Origin: UBA7446 sp965656545
Lineage (GTDB): Bacteria; Bacteroidota; Bacteroidia; Flavobacteriales; Flavobacteriaceae
Length of the DNA stretch: 64,000 nucleotides
Assembly: GCA_965656545.1 (NCBI GenBank)
Contig: CBFHKZ010000001.1
Location: 569,715 to 633,714, forward strand
Direction: 5' to 3'
Each line of letters begins with the position of its first letter. The first letter of the stretch is position 1. Below the pieces are notes generated by a model. It was not told where the DNA came from. It did not search any database and was given only the letters and a program-made list of their open reading frames with translations. A program made the translations under genes and the position numbers. Positions 37,986 to 48,161 of the stretch are shown here, one piece after another.

Positions 37986-38543
37986 ATGTGCGATCTCAGT
38001 GGCCCTTTTCGATTATGCTCTTGTGGTTCTGAAATAGACTACAATAAACCACATTGGGTTTTACATCAAAATGCAACCAATGAGGGTGATGAAATCATTG
38101 CTTGTATTGGCATGATGACTCCTTTAGACTTAATTGAGAAAATTGAAAGAAGGAAAATTCTTAGAAGACTTAACACAATCAATGTTTTTGATTTTGAATA
38201 CTCCCCAAAAGAAAATGATCAACTTGAACTTAATTTCAATGAGCATGAAGGTTTGAAATTTACTTTCCAAAAAGGTAGATGGGTTTTAGAAGAATGGTAC
38301 TGTGAACATCCTGTCTTTAAGCATGAACTGAAAAAAGAAGGTGAAATTGATTCTGTTTCATCAAAATTAAAAGAGGTTTATGGGCGGTATTTAGATGTCA
38401 TTAATGAAGATGAAATAGATATGGTGAAATGTGGTTGGCAGAAAATCAGAATATCCGAAAAGAAACTTATCGAATTAATGGAGAAGCGAATCAACGGAGA
38501 AAAAATAGAATTACCTGAGGGTTATAAGCCCTGGGGAATATAA
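37986..38543 (+). CDS. Uncharacterised 185-aa protein, intact copy of a duplicated gene
   Basis: No family was recognised. The N terminus has Cys2, Cys11 and Cys13 (MCDLSGPFRLCSCGS), followed by a charged helical region. A frameshifted second copy lies at 63196-63755 on the same strand, with very high similarity over most of its length. It precedes a zinc-ribbon gene by 3 bp, and that pairing is also duplicated in degraded form. The intact copy is probably functional; the role is unknown. Confidence 0.7.
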   Translation: MCDLSGPFRLCSCGSEIDYNKPHWVLHQNATNEGDEIIACIGMMTPLDLIEKIERRKILRRLNTINVFDFEYSPKENDQLELNFNEHEGLKFTFQKGRWVLEEWYCEHPVFKHELKKEGEIDSVSSKLKEVYGRYLDVINEDEIDMVKCGWQKIRISEKKLIELMEKRINGEKIELPEGYKPWGI

Positions 38544-38546
38544 GTT

Positions 38547-38837
38547 ATGGGGTCAATTAATCATTATTTCTGCAACCATTGTGATGAAGATCAGATTGCA
38601 TATCATGGAATAGGCATGATGTACCCAATTAACAATATAGACAGGCGTGTTTTTGGGTGTTATGATTGTGGCATTGTCTACGACATAAACATTAATAAAG
38701 ACCCTTTATGTTGTCCTAAATGTAAAAAAGAAGCCCAAGAACTAAACTTCTACAACGAAAACGAATCAACATCCGTTCAGTGCCCTAGTTGTAAAACAGG
38801 ACATCTAATTCTTGAAAATAGGGGGAATTGGGATTAG
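38547..38837 (+). CDS. Small zinc-ribbon protein
   Basis: This 96-aa protein has four CxxC-like knuckles (CNHC, CYDC, CPKC, CPSC), so it should bind one or two zinc ions. No enzymatic domain is present. It follows the 185-aa gene by 3 bp. The start of this gene also occurs, degraded, after the second copy at 63.76 kb. Confidence 0.65.
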   Translation: MGSINHYFCNHCDEDQIAYHGIGMMYPINNIDRRVFGCYDCGIVYDININKDPLCCPKCKKEAQELNFYNENESTSVQCPSCKTGHLILENRGNWD

Positions 38838-38907
38838 TTAACTAAAATCTCATTGCGCCTAATCTTGTATTATTCAATAAATTTAATAGTTTAATTACAT
38901 TAGCAGA

Positions 38908-39207
38908 ATGAAAAAACAATTAATATTAATTCTCACATTACCATTATTTCTCGTCTCTTGTGGTCGAAGCTACTGGTCAGAAAATGAGAAAATTAACTTT
39001 GTTAAAGCTTGTACAAAAGCTTATAGCAGAACGTCTAATTCAAATGTAAGTTATTCTGCTTGCTTTTGCGATAAAGCATTACAATTAGCAATGGCTAAAT
39101 ATGCTAATGGAGAAGAAGCTGACAATAAAGCAACTGCAGCAGAAATGCAAGTATTATCTGCCGCAGCACAATTAATTGCAGACAAGGATTGTTTGCAATT
39201 CAAGTAA
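38908..39207 (+). CDS. Small lipoprotein
   Basis: This 99-aa protein has a clear lipoprotein signal (LPLFLVSC) and a short mature domain with three further cysteines (ACTKAYS, ACFCDKA, DKDCLQF). It resembles many small flavobacterial surface lipoproteins of unknown role and stands alone behind a 70-bp gap. Confidence 0.65.
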   Translation: MKKQLILILTLPLFLVSCGRSYWSENEKINFVKACTKAYSRTSNSNVSYSACFCDKALQLAMAKYANGEEADNKATAAEMQVLSAAAQLIADKDCLQFK

Positions 39208-39296
39208 ACTAAACTATATGCACATTTTCTTGTTCAAACCCTACTACTTCAAAACCTCCTCATTAGGGTAAATTCACATTTATTACATTTTGTATT

Positions 39297-39809
39297 ATGA
39301 GAAACTTCTTTTTAATATTATTATCAGTTTCAATTTTATCTTGTGGTAAAGACCCTTATCCTAAATTTGATATTAAGCTCTCTAAAGCTTTTGAAATCGA
39401 AGTTTATAATGATGGATGTAATCTATTAACAGCATCTAAATATGTTAATGGAAAAATAGAAAGTTTGATAGAATTAAGATACTCCGATGATTGGTCTTTT
39501 TCAACACTTTCAAATGACACCTACATTGCTGAAATGCTAAAAACTAACAAGTCTGAGGACGCTTCATCAATGACGTTCAATAACTTTAAGGTTCAAATTA
39601 AAGAAAATATGTACTTTAAAAATTTAGGCTATTGTTTCTACTCTATTTGCAGTGGGGATTATTATGCTAATAATGTTAGAGTTACAAACGTTGCCGTTCA
39701 GTTTATTAAAGAAGATAAATTATATACTTTATTGGGAAATACTTTCCCTGAAAATTTCTATAATTATCATAAACAATTTTTAAACACCTTTGAGATATTT
39801 AATCTATGA
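39297..39809 (+). CDS. Lipoprotein of unknown function
   Basis: This 170-aa protein begins MRNFFLILLSVSILSCG, a lipoprotein signal. The rest is a small alpha/beta-looking domain with Tyr-rich strands and no recognised motif. It overlaps the following 68-aa membrane-protein gene by 4 bp, so the two probably work together. Confidence 0.6.
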   Translation: MRNFFLILLSVSILSCGKDPYPKFDIKLSKAFEIEVYNDGCNLLTASKYVNGKIESLIELRYSDDWSFSTLSNDTYIAEMLKTNKSEDASSMTFNNFKVQIKENMYFKNLGYCFYSICSGDYYANNVRVTNVAVQFIKEDKLYTLLGNTFPENFYNYHKQFLNTFEIFNL

Positions 39810-40012
39810 AAAAAGCACTAATAATCATTTTGAGTATTATAATTTATTTAATTTCTCTGTGGGTACTTTTAGCAATTTCTATTGGTATTAACTTTGCTGT
39901 TTTTGGACGAGGTGCAGGCGGAATAACTGCATTAGGCTCAATTATATCTATTTGGCTTTCTTATAAATTTGTAAAATGGATATGGAAAAAGTACTTTTAT
40001 ACCACTAAATAA
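39806..40012 (+). CDS. Small two-helix membrane protein
   Basis: This 68-aa protein consists of two hydrophobic segments (about 4-30 and 38-55) with a Gly-rich turn, FGRGAGGITALGS, and a basic end. The 4-bp overlap with the lipoprotein gene suggests coupled translation. The function is unknown. Confidence 0.5.
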   Translation: MKKALIIILSIIIYLISLWVLLAISIGINFAVFGRGAGGITALGSIISIWLSYKFVKWIWKKYFYTTK

Positions 40013-40127
40013 TAGGCATATCCCCTTCTTTTAATTCTGCTGCTTCTAAACCTCCTGAGTAGTTTAAACTTGAATGCCGCCATAGCTCTTTGTAGTTTTT
40101 GTAAAAAACCTGTACACTTAAAGATTT
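40005..40127 (-). pseudogene. Decayed gene remnant in the 40.0-40.36 kb gap
   Basis: The 350-bp gap between convergent units has no intact gene. On the minus strand a 40-codon fragment is open between stops and contains FYKNYKELWRHSSLNYSGGL, ending before a stop at 40005. Its last third resembles minus-strand sequence at about 39223-39265 (shared GGAGGTTTnGAAG), so two worn copies of the same 3' gene end seem to lie here. The parent gene is not recognised. The rest of the gap (40128-40362) shows nothing clear. Confidence 0.3.
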
Positions 40128-40362
40128 CTATCGCCTTGTGTATCTAAACCAGAAGAGCGTAAATCATTTCAATCTAATTATTTAACCTCTTAAATTACTT
40201 CCAAATAAGCGATAAATAGCTACTATTGTAAGGCTTACTACTACCTGTGAATATGTTGTCATTGATATTGCTTTTACAAACTGTTTACGGATAAATTTTT
40301 TTCCTACTATGATTGTTTTAAGAAATAATAATTTATCCTTGGAAACAATCTTAATGACTTAT

Positions 40363-43300
40363 TTAGGAATTAATTATTTTTAAAAGTTTATTTGCAGCAC
40401 CATCATCAGGATACTTATCTAAATAAACTTTTAAGTCCTTTCTCGCTAAATTAATATCCTGATGGTCACAGCTGTCACTTGCATAAGCTACTGCTCTCAT
40501 GTAATAAGAATCAAAAAAATCTGGGTCTATATTTAAAGTAATATTAAACTGTTCAATGCATGAGGTGAAATCCCCACATTGTATCAAAGCACAACCTAGG
40601 TTATGGTGAAATTGAGGTTCATTTCTCTTTAGGTTAGTACTTATAGCTTTGATCAAATCATTTTTCGCATCCTCGAATAAGTTTAATTTAAAATATAATT
40701 GTGACCTATTGAAATACATTTCTTCTAACAATATCCCATTTAACATATCACTTGGATCAACATACGCAACTAAAGATTGTCCTTTCAATTCAGGGATATG
40801 TTCAATAATTTTAGTTAATATATTTATTGCTTCTGTATAATTTTCATTGTCTTCAAGCTCTAAATATTGATCTCTTAAATTATAAAGCAACTTTACGTTT
40901 ACTTTATTTGATTGTTTTAAATATTCTTCTTTTTCTGAATTAGTCCATTCTACAACAACGGGCTCATATAGCATGTTTTCATCAGTACCATCAGAATTAA
41001 AATGGGTGCTTATTAGTTCATTTTGGGGGAAATCCAAATTCTTAAAAAGTGTTTTCGCCTCCTCATTTTCTTCATTAAGCTCTATTGCTTTATTCAAATC
41101 AATTTTTGCTAAATCAGGTTTTTCTAATTTTAAATAAATTTTAGCTCTTGTAACATAATGGTCACTCCTCGATTGATCAAGATCCAAGGATATATCCGCA
41201 TACTTAATTGCTTCATCATAATTCTTTAAATGATAATAAATCAATGCAATCGTGTCATTATTAATACTCATTGATAAAGTGTCTATTGATTTTTTTGCAT
41301 CTATCAAAGCGTCATCATAAGCTCCATTCTCCATCTTATTCCAAGCTTGATTATTAAGCGCATCCGCCTCATCCCTAGCCAAACTTCTTTTCTCGTCATA
41401 CATAATTGTAGCGAAGAAAATTTCCGTTTTGAGTTCGAACGGCAATGACTTAAATTTTTCAGCCACTTTTTCTTGTTCAAGATTTAATATCTGATCAACT
41501 AAGTCATAATTTTCTTCTGTCTGATCAGACATTTCATTTTTCATAGAAGAATAAATTTCAGCAATGTATAAATAGAAAGTGTTTTTATCTAAAGATTCAT
41601 TTTTACAAATTGAATCAATTATTTCCTCAGCATTATCCATACTTAAATTTAAACCTACACAAAAGCTAACTGCCAGACTTAGCTCGCTGTAAGTAACAAC
41701 CTCATCAATGCTTATTAAGGACATGAGCAATCCTATTATACTCGTTTTTTCATCATCAGAAAACTCATCAGATTTACTGAAAAACGATAATGTTTCAGCT
41801 CTTTTTACATCCCCTTCAAACTGGTACAATTCTTTTAACTTATGTATGCTAGCGGCAATTAACAATGCTTCTTTATTGTCCAATTTGTTATCAGCCAAAG
41901 AAACTCTCATTAATAATTCATAAATGAAGGATATTTTCTCCTCATCAATATTTATATTGTTGCCTTCACTTTCCGATAGTTGTTCAATTTGATTCATTAA
42001 TCCATTATCCTTCATTGCTTGAAGCAAATCCCTCTGCATTATAACATTCTCATTTTCAGGATTTAATTCATAAGCAGAATTATAGTCGTCTAAAGCTTCA
42101 CTAAATTTTGTTAAAGATTGTTTGCACTTACCCCTATTAAAATAGTTGATAAAAGTTTTATCCCCCAAGTCAATTGCTTTGTTTAAATCTTCGAGTGCTT
42201 CTAAATTCCGGCCTAAATTCATTAATGAAAGTCCTCTGCTTGCATAACTAGAGGTATATTCAGAATCGATTTTCAAAGATTCATTAAAGTCAATAATTGC
42301 GGCTTCCTCTCTGTCCAAATATGATTTTGCTAAACCTCTATTGAAGTATAAACCTGCATAAACCTTATCAGGGTTTTGTTCATATCCTTGAGCATTGATT
42401 ATTTTATCTAAAGTTTTAATTGCTCCAACGTAGTCTTGCTCAAAATTAATTTTAATTGCAGTTAGGTTATAGTAAGCAGGTAACATAAAACTTTCTTGCT
42501 CAATAACTTTCTCAAGTTCTACAGCAGCAATTTGATAATTCCCCGATTGTAGCTTCTCCATTGCTCGATTGTAGTTTTCTATGATTGATTCACTATAGTT
42601 CGAAAAAGGGTTCTCATCATCCTCTTGTTTAACTTTGATGTTTGTAGGTCTATCAATTAAATTAAGCGGCAAATCTCCAACTAATTTTTTTCTCAATTCA
42701 ATAGCTGATTCATTAGACTCGTTTTTCATGCAATCAAATAAGTCTTCCAAGCTTTTAAAATCATTTAAATAAGGTTCAACTTCATCCATTCTCTTCTTCA
42801 TCATTGAAAAAAGGATAAACTCTCCGTCTTGAATGTCAAAATATTTATTCAATCTTAATAATTCGAATGTTCTCTCAAAATATTTGGTGTGTTCTGTGAT
42901 AGCACTTAAGTCGTCATTATCTATTGTAAAGGTTTGTTGTGGGCTCTGAATAAATTGATAACATAGATTTAGTTTATCAAAAAGCGTAAACTCAGAATTG
43001 AATTTTTTAAAAATATTTTTAAATATTTCTGTTTGGAATGGGTCAATACTATCGACAAAAATATTCTTACGGCAGTAAGTCCAAAATGATTTAAAATCTT
43101 CAGTATGAGTAAAAACTTTTATTTCATCTTCATTGTAATAACTAGGACACAGTGGTATTTCATCACTGCCATCAAGAGTGTTGAAATAAACTAAAGCTAG
43201 CATTATAGACTCAGATAAATTAAAATTAAAATTAGTTTCAGGCAAATCATTTTCAATCAGAGATGAAAAGGGAAACGTAAAGACTATTGCCTTATCCTTA

Positions 43301-44073
43301 TTAACAGATTTTATATCAGTCCATTTGAATGAGTTTTTTAGTGATATGTCTATTCTGTAAAGACTGACTCCCTTAGACAATTGAATTGAACAGCCTTCAA
43401 CATTTAGGGATTGAATCTCACTTTTATATTTGTTTATCCAACTTGATATTTGATTCGATTTTAACTTGAAAAACTGTTCACTATTGGAATGCGACTCAAT
43501 AATGGTTTTAAATTTTTCAATAGCCTCATTTGCTTCCTCAAAGAAAATAAATATGTGCCCGGTTTGATTGGAATCTTCCTTTGCGTAAAAAATATTATTC
43601 TTAAATGTCTCAACCTTTTTTAATACTAACTCTTCTTTGTTAGAGACATATTTTTTAAAAAAAGTAAGAATGTTTGGTTCTTCACCTCCCCAGGAAGTTT
43701 CAATATTAGTGTCAAATGCATTTGAATCACTGTAGTCAGAGACCGCATCTTGATTGGCAGATGAGTTTTCAACTATCTTATCAATAATTTCAAGATTGTT
43801 TTTTTGGTCTGAAAATTTCGAGTCAACATTAGAATCGCTACTTACCTGATTATCAATTGATTTAGCTAATAATTTTTTATAAATAAATCTCGTTGCAATT
43901 ATTAGATAAACTATTGCTATTAGAGGGTTATCGATTATTTTTATAATATCCCATAAAATTGGCTGATCACCAATTGTATTCCCTAAAACATAACCTATTG
44001 TAAATGTAATTACATAATGAGACACTTTTGCTAAAATAAAGGCAACTAATCCTGTCCAAAATCCTCTTTTCAT
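40363..44073 (-). CDS. Large membrane-anchored TPR protein with TerB-like segment
   Basis: This 1236-aa protein was given the ATG at 44073 because it places two transmembrane helices at the N terminus (GFWTGLVAFILAKVSHYVIT and DNPLIAIVYLIIATRFIYKK). About 330 unrecognised residues follow, then TPR repeats (about 500-690, for example SSYASRGLSLMNLGRNLEAL). A helical TerB-like segment comes next (about 700-830, LLMRVSLADNKLDNKEALLI), and further TPRs run to the end. It is the last gene of a nine-gene operon and probably a cytoplasm-facing scaffold. Function unknown. Confidence 0.7.
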   Translation of the reverse strand: MKRGFWTGLVAFILAKVSHYVITFTIGYVLGNTIGDQPILWDIIKIIDNPLIAIVYLIIATRFIYKKLLAKSIDNQVSSDSNVDSKFSDQKNNLEIIDKIVENSSANQDAVSDYSDSNAFDTNIETSWGGEEPNILTFFKKYVSNKEELVLKKVETFKNNIFYAKEDSNQTGHIFIFFEEANEAIEKFKTIIESHSNSEQFFKLKSNQISSWINKYKSEIQSLNVEGCSIQLSKGVSLYRIDISLKNSFKWTDIKSVNKDKAIVFTFPFSSLIENDLPETNFNFNLSESIMLALVYFNTLDGSDEIPLCPSYYNEDEIKVFTHTEDFKSFWTYCRKNIFVDSIDPFQTEIFKNIFKKFNSEFTLFDKLNLCYQFIQSPQQTFTIDNDDLSAITEHTKYFERTFELLRLNKYFDIQDGEFILFSMMKKRMDEVEPYLNDFKSLEDLFDCMKNESNESAIELRKKLVGDLPLNLIDRPTNIKVKQEDDENPFSNYSESIIENYNRAMEKLQSGNYQIAAVELEKVIEQESFMLPAYYNLTAIKINFEQDYVGAIKTLDKIINAQGYEQNPDKVYAGLYFNRGLAKSYLDREEAAIIDFNESLKIDSEYTSSYASRGLSLMNLGRNLEALEDLNKAIDLGDKTFINYFNRGKCKQSLTKFSEALDDYNSAYELNPENENVIMQRDLLQAMKDNGLMNQIEQLSESEGNNINIDEEKISFIYELLMRVSLADNKLDNKEALLIAASIHKLKELYQFEGDVKRAETLSFFSKSDEFSDDEKTSIIGLLMSLISIDEVVTYSELSLAVSFCVGLNLSMDNAEEIIDSICKNESLDKNTFYLYIAEIYSSMKNEMSDQTEENYDLVDQILNLEQEKVAEKFKSLPFELKTEIFFATIMYDEKRSLARDEADALNNQAWNKMENGAYDDALIDAKKSIDTLSMSINNDTIALIYYHLKNYDEAIKYADISLDLDQSRSDHYVTRAKIYLKLEKPDLAKIDLNKAIELNEENEEAKTLFKNLDFPQNELISTHFNSDGTDENMLYEPVVVEWTNSEKEEYLKQSNKVNVKLLYNLRDQYLELEDNENYTEAINILTKIIEHIPELKGQSLVAYVDPSDMLNGILLEEMYFNRSQLYFKLNLFEDAKNDLIKAISTNLKRNEPQFHHNLGCALIQCGDFTSCIEQFNITLNIDPDFFDSYYMRAVAYASDSCDHQDINLARKDLKVYLDKYPDDGAANKLLKIINS

Positions 44074-44137
44074 ATTTTTAAAATTATATTTATTTGTTAT
44101 TCCACGTATTATCAATTGACTTGTCTAGAAAGTTATT

Positions 44138-44530
44138 CTAACTTAAATTATTGGACTTGTTGTTACCAATTGATTTTTTGTAATGAATATAATCTTCCAT
44201 ATTTGAAAGCTCATTATCAGATATTGTGAAATGAATTTCGTCTTCCTCTTTGTTATTAAAAGGCCATGTACCCCACTTTAAAGTTTTATAAACAACCCAG
44301 GGTTTATTAGCTCTTAAGGGTTGAGAAATAGTAATATTAATTATCTCCTTTTTTCCTTCTTTTAAGGTTATCAAGTGTTTAAACTTTTTTTCGAGAAACG
44401 AATGTTTTTCATCCTCTTCTAAAAGCTTTTCTCTATTTCTATATCGAAGCCAATTAATGAAATATCTAATTAAGCTTATAAAACCTAAAAAAAGAGCTAT
44501 TACCAACCCTTTAACAAATGCCTCAGCCAT
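44138..44530 (-). CDS. Small membrane protein, 130 aa
   Basis: A single N-terminal transmembrane helix (VKGLVIALFLGFISLIRYFI) is followed by a charged soluble domain with no recognised motif. It sits 5 bp after the protease gene and 64 bp before the large TPR gene in the same operon. Function unknown. Confidence 0.6.
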   Translation of the reverse strand: MAEAFVKGLVIALFLGFISLIRYFINWLRYRNREKLLEEDEKHSFLEKKFKHLITLKEGKKEIINITISQPLRANKPWVVYKTLKWGTWPFNNKEEDEIHFTISDNELSNMEDYIHYKKSIGNNKSNNLS

Positions 44531-44535
44531 ATTAA

Positions 44536-45534
44536 TTACTTTTTGATTATAATTTTATTTTCATTCGGAACTATTGAATAGTTGCCAAGCCTTTCTAATG
44601 TAGACATCCCTAATAAAAAGGGAGCATTTTCTGAAGATACAGACGAAAATTCCACATTGTAAATCGTTTCACTTCCAATTTTAATCTTTGGAATCCTCCA
44701 TATACCACCTTCAACCGTATTCCCATCAGCAATCCTAAACTGCTCATGTCTAATAAAGTGAATTTCAGGCGTGATATACCCCTTTTTAATTAAACCTTCA
44801 ATAAAATATAAAGGCACAGTTGACATGGAAGCACCAGTGTCTAGTAAGAAATTTTGCTTGACTCCATCAATGGTTAGTAAGGCATAGTTCTGGCCACCTG
44901 CTTTAGTTAATCTAATTGTCTTTGATGTTATTCTAGTCTCTACATTATCTTTAAATTCAATTAACTGTTTTTTCTTCGCATTAAAATCTATACTTGAAAT
45001 AAATTGAACTAAAAAATATAAAACTGCAATTGCTAACAAGAATATAAAAGTATATTTAAGGCGCTTAATTAAACTCTCTTTCCTTTTAATCTTTTCAAGA
45101 TCTGGAAAAATAATTTCAAGTTCCTCTTTGGGCTTTTCGTAAAGATCAATTTTTACCTCTTCTTGCTTTTTTAATGTAAAAACTGCTTTGCCCTGAATTA
45201 CTCCGTAGGTGGTAGAACCCTCTTTAATTTGGTCAGACAGTGATACATCCCCAATTTTCAGGTTATTTATATCTTCAACAAATCTATAGTCATTTAGATC
45301 TTTGTCATCAGATAGTTTAATGGTTACATCATCAACTTTATTATACACTAAAGAATCACTATTATGATTAAAAAAATCAAATTCAGAACACATCTCTGTT
45401 TCAGAAATAGTTGTTTCAATTAGCGTAATTTTAGAGTCAACTCCTGAAGAATCAATGTTAGTAGCCTTGTACTTTCCATCTAAGTTACCTCGAAAATGTA
45501 TGTTTTTTGATATTTTAAAAGTTGGATCCCTCAT
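44536..45534 (-). CDS. Membrane-anchored retropepsin-like aspartic protease
   Basis: This 332-aa protein has an N-terminal soluble domain of about 150 residues and a transmembrane helix (YTFIFLLAIAVLYFLVQFIS). The C terminus is a retropepsin-like domain with the catalytic motif FLLDTGASMSTVP (Asp232) and a second conserved strand, PFLLGMSTLERLG. Such domains act as homodimers. It lies between two membrane-protein genes, with 1 bp to the upstream one, so processing of a partner in this operon is a reasonable guess. The protease motifs look intact. Confidence 0.78.
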   Translation of the reverse strand: MRDPTFKISKNIHFRGNLDGKYKATNIDSSGVDSKITLIETTISETEMCSEFDFFNHNSDSLVYNKVDDVTIKLSDDKDLNDYRFVEDINNLKIGDVSLSDQIKEGSTTYGVIQGKAVFTLKKQEEVKIDLYEKPKEELEIIFPDLEKIKRKESLIKRLKYTFIFLLAIAVLYFLVQFISSIDFNAKKKQLIEFKDNVETRITSKTIRLTKAGGQNYALLTIDGVKQNFLLDTGASMSTVPLYFIEGLIKKGYITPEIHFIRHEQFRIADGNTVEGGIWRIPKIKIGSETIYNVEFSSVSSENAPFLLGMSTLERLGNYSIVPNENKIIIKK

Positions 45535-45535
45535 A

Positions 45536-46498
45536 TCATCTGAACATTTCTATCCACTTTAATAAAGATCCCTTTTTAAGCACACGATATGGTGGCCCAA
45601 TTTTAATTGTATTAAACGGTGGGTCTTCCCATTTTTCTTCAAAGTTCAGCTCGTGTCCCATAGATTTCATCATAAAGATTGGATACATCTCTTTAAATGA
45701 ATTGTATTCGTCAATAATTATTTGCCTACTAGCACTAGCGCAAGCAGTGTCATATTCAGTAAATAATGGGGTCAATAAAAAAACATAAAATGGTGACAAA
45801 AAGATGCTTATTATTATTAGGGTTAGCAACCAACTCTCAGGAATATGAGTAAAGAGTAATTTTATTTTTGTGATGAAAAAGTTAGATGCATTAATTTTCT
45901 GTTGAATTACTGAGTTTTCTAAGTCAACCTTTTTTTGAATTTCAATTAATTTTCGATCTCGTTCAAGCGCATATTTCTTCACATTTTCAGCTAAAAACTT
46001 ATCAAAAAGTTTATCGTCATAAATACGACGTTCATATTCTTCGTCAATACTTTGTCTGTCTTTTAATAGCCCGATTTCTAAGGTTCTGTTAAAATCTCTT
46101 TTTAATCCATTTTTATAATTATTAACGTGAAATTTTAGTTGGTCTTTAAAAATATAAACTTCTAAAGATTTTGAAATAAATAATGATAGAGCAATTAAAA
46201 TAAATCCACGTTTGAGAACGAATTTCGAGACATCCCAAAACTTATCATATTTGGTTAATTCTCCTTCTGAAATCGAAAATACTAATCGATAAATATTAAG
46301 AATCAAAAGTGTAAAAAAGGCAGCTACGATAATTCCTAGAATAAGGCTTTCAGTTGTGTTGTATATGGCATAATAAAACCCAAATGCGGCTAGACTCAAC
46401 ACAAATAGAATTAAGCCGGCAAAAGCTAATAATATATTGTTGCCAGATTTAATTTGAGCAAAGTCTACTCCAACAAGATAACACAACCAACGTATCAT
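45536..46498 (-). CDS. Diverged DUF4407-like membrane protein
   Basis: This 320-aa protein has paired N-terminal helices (LLAFAGLILFVLSLAAFGFY and LILGIIVAAFFTLLILNIYR), a charged helical middle and a further helix (LLTLIIISIFLSPFYVFLLT). The layout and the NIYR in place of NxDR mirror the neighbouring DUF4407 protein, so it is probably a diverged paralogue forming a pair with it. It starts 2 bp after that gene ends. Confidence 0.6.
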   Translation of the reverse strand: MIRWLCYLVGVDFAQIKSGNNILLAFAGLILFVLSLAAFGFYYAIYNTTESLILGIIVAAFFTLLILNIYRLVFSISEGELTKYDKFWDVSKFVLKRGFILIALSLFISKSLEVYIFKDQLKFHVNNYKNGLKRDFNRTLEIGLLKDRQSIDEEYERRIYDDKLFDKFLAENVKKYALERDRKLIEIQKKVDLENSVIQQKINASNFFITKIKLLFTHIPESWLLTLIIISIFLSPFYVFLLTPLFTEYDTACASASRQIIIDEYNSFKEMYPIFMMKSMGHELNFEEKWEDPPFNTIKIGPPYRVLKKGSLLKWIEMFR

Positions 46499-46500
46499 AC

Positions 46501-47745
46501 CTATGAATCCATATATTTAGAAGGATCCTTCTTAATGTTTACAGCTTCTTTGTTTTTCCACTCTTCTAAAACGATTTCATTTAAATCAGCTTGTGTTTGT
46601 AAAAGCTTTACTTTCTCACGAATCATCTTTTCTGATTGATGATTTATCACTAAGTCTCTTTGTACACCTTCTTTTTCTTTATAAAAGTCATACTTCACTT
46701 CTATTCCTTGCTCTGCTTTTAACAATGCCTTTAAATTGTCATTCATAAAGTCATAGGGGCTCTTTATAAGCATCATTTTAAAGAAAATAGGCGTAAGCTC
46801 TATTGCCATAAAAAGTAGCGTTATAAATAGTGTTATCCAAAAACCTGCAATTTCATGGGCTATATGAAGCCTTTCTAAAAGGCCATTTAAACCATTCGCA
46901 ACATTTTCTGCCTTTGCCTTTTCTAGTTTTATCTTATTTTGAGCAGCTTTTTTATCTTCAATTAAACTTTCAATTTTAGGTTCGTTTTTCGCAATGAGCG
47001 CATCTAATTCAGATTGAGCGAGGTCTCTTTCTCTCTCTTTTTCCCTTGCCGAAGGTCCTTTTCCTTTTTTACCCGAACCACTTAGACCGTCCATCTCAGC
47101 TTGAAAAATAGTTGTTTTTCTTTCTAAGTTTTCCCTTTGAAGACTAATCTCTGACCTTAAGGCTTCTATCTCATCTTCTATCCTTTCTACTTCAGGCCTG
47201 AAATTCATTTCAACTTTTTTGATCTGATTGTTATATTCAATTTGTTGTTTTTCGTGAAGTTTAACATCAATTTCAGTTTCAAACATCCTTAATTCAACAG
47301 GTTTTGATATCGTTATAGCTATTATAATACCCATAATTATACGAGGTATAGCTCCTCTAAACTCCCCCCAAGTTATGGCATCAGTTCCGTCACCCTTACC
47401 CGTACTTGCCACAATAAACCTGTCAATATTGAAAATAATCAAGCCCCAAATAATCCCAAATAAAATTGACAGAAGTGCTGTTTTAATGTCAGTACTTTGC
47501 TCAACTACCTTTGAAGTGTTTTCAGTTATTGCAGCAGCTTTTTCCTTGAAAATAATATAGAAGGCATAACCACCAGCCAGTGCGGCCATAAATCCTGTAG
47601 CGCATACAATACCTCCTAGTGTGGAATATTTTACATGATCCGAATACGTGCTACGCTTTAGGATGTATTCATCTGCACCAGCAGCTTTCCATAGAATCTT
47701 TGTTATCCAGTTTGGTTTGGGGGTAGTATAATATTCTCTTTTCAT
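46501..47745 (-). CDS. DUF4407 membrane protein
   Basis: This 414-aa protein matches the DUF4407 layout. Its N-terminal motif reads ILWKAAGADEYILKR, with helices around 45-70 and 95-120 (GIIWGLIIFNIDRFIVAST). A long coiled coil follows (about 165-300), then a late helix (FWITLFITLLFMAIELTPIF). Family function is unknown. It precedes the diverged paralogue by 2 bp and follows the 134-aa gene by 10 bp. Confidence 0.78.
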   Translation of the reverse strand: MKREYYTTPKPNWITKILWKAAGADEYILKRSTYSDHVKYSTLGGIVCATGFMAALAGGYAFYIIFKEKAAAITENTSKVVEQSTDIKTALLSILFGIIWGLIIFNIDRFIVASTGKGDGTDAITWGEFRGAIPRIIMGIIIAITISKPVELRMFETEIDVKLHEKQQIEYNNQIKKVEMNFRPEVERIEDEIEALRSEISLQRENLERKTTIFQAEMDGLSGSGKKGKGPSAREKERERDLAQSELDALIAKNEPKIESLIEDKKAAQNKIKLEKAKAENVANGLNGLLERLHIAHEIAGFWITLFITLLFMAIELTPIFFKMMLIKSPYDFMNDNLKALLKAEQGIEVKYDFYKEKEGVQRDLVINHQSEKMIREKVKLLQTQADLNEIVLEEWKNKEAVNIKKDPSKYMDS

Positions 47746-47755
47746 TATCTGTGAA

Positions 47756-48160
47756 TTAAGGTTGTATTGACTTTATTTTTATATTGTTGTTTTTAAGCGT
47801 AGTATTCGAAAAGCTATCAACAACTGTATTTTTTATTTTTTGTGGTTTTTTAATATGAGCAACTTCAATTTTTGATTTTCGTGTTTTACCAAGTGTTAAA
47901 CTGCTGCTAATCACTTTACTGTCGTTAACCGTCAGTTTTTCATAGTCAAGTGAAAAAAAACCAAAAGCTATTAGTACGTATGTTTTTTTTGAATTAGAAA
48001 CTGTTTTTAGCTCAGATGTATCATAAAAAAATTTCATAAATCCTTTAGAAACAAGTAAAGTAAAGTAGGAGTCCTTAACATCCCACTTTAGATGATTTAC
48101 TCCCCCATGAATTTTGTAGTGGGTTAAATTAGTAAAATATGTGATTTTGGCGAATTTCAT
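47756..48160 (-). CDS. Uncharacterised 134-aa soluble protein
   Basis: The frame is open to 48196, but the ATG at 48160 (MKFAKITYFTN) avoids overlap with the upstream TPR gene, which ends at 48162. The protein is basic and beta-rich, with no signal or membrane segment and no recognised family. Its role is known only by its place inside the operon. Confidence 0.5.
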   Translation of the reverse strand: MKFAKITYFTNLTHYKIHGGVNHLKWDVKDSYFTLLVSKGFMKFFYDTSELKTVSNSKKTYVLIAFGFFSLDYEKLTVNDSKVISSSLTLGKTRKSKIEVAHIKKPQKIKNTVVDSFSNTTLKNNNIKIKSIQP

Positions 48161-48161
48161 A

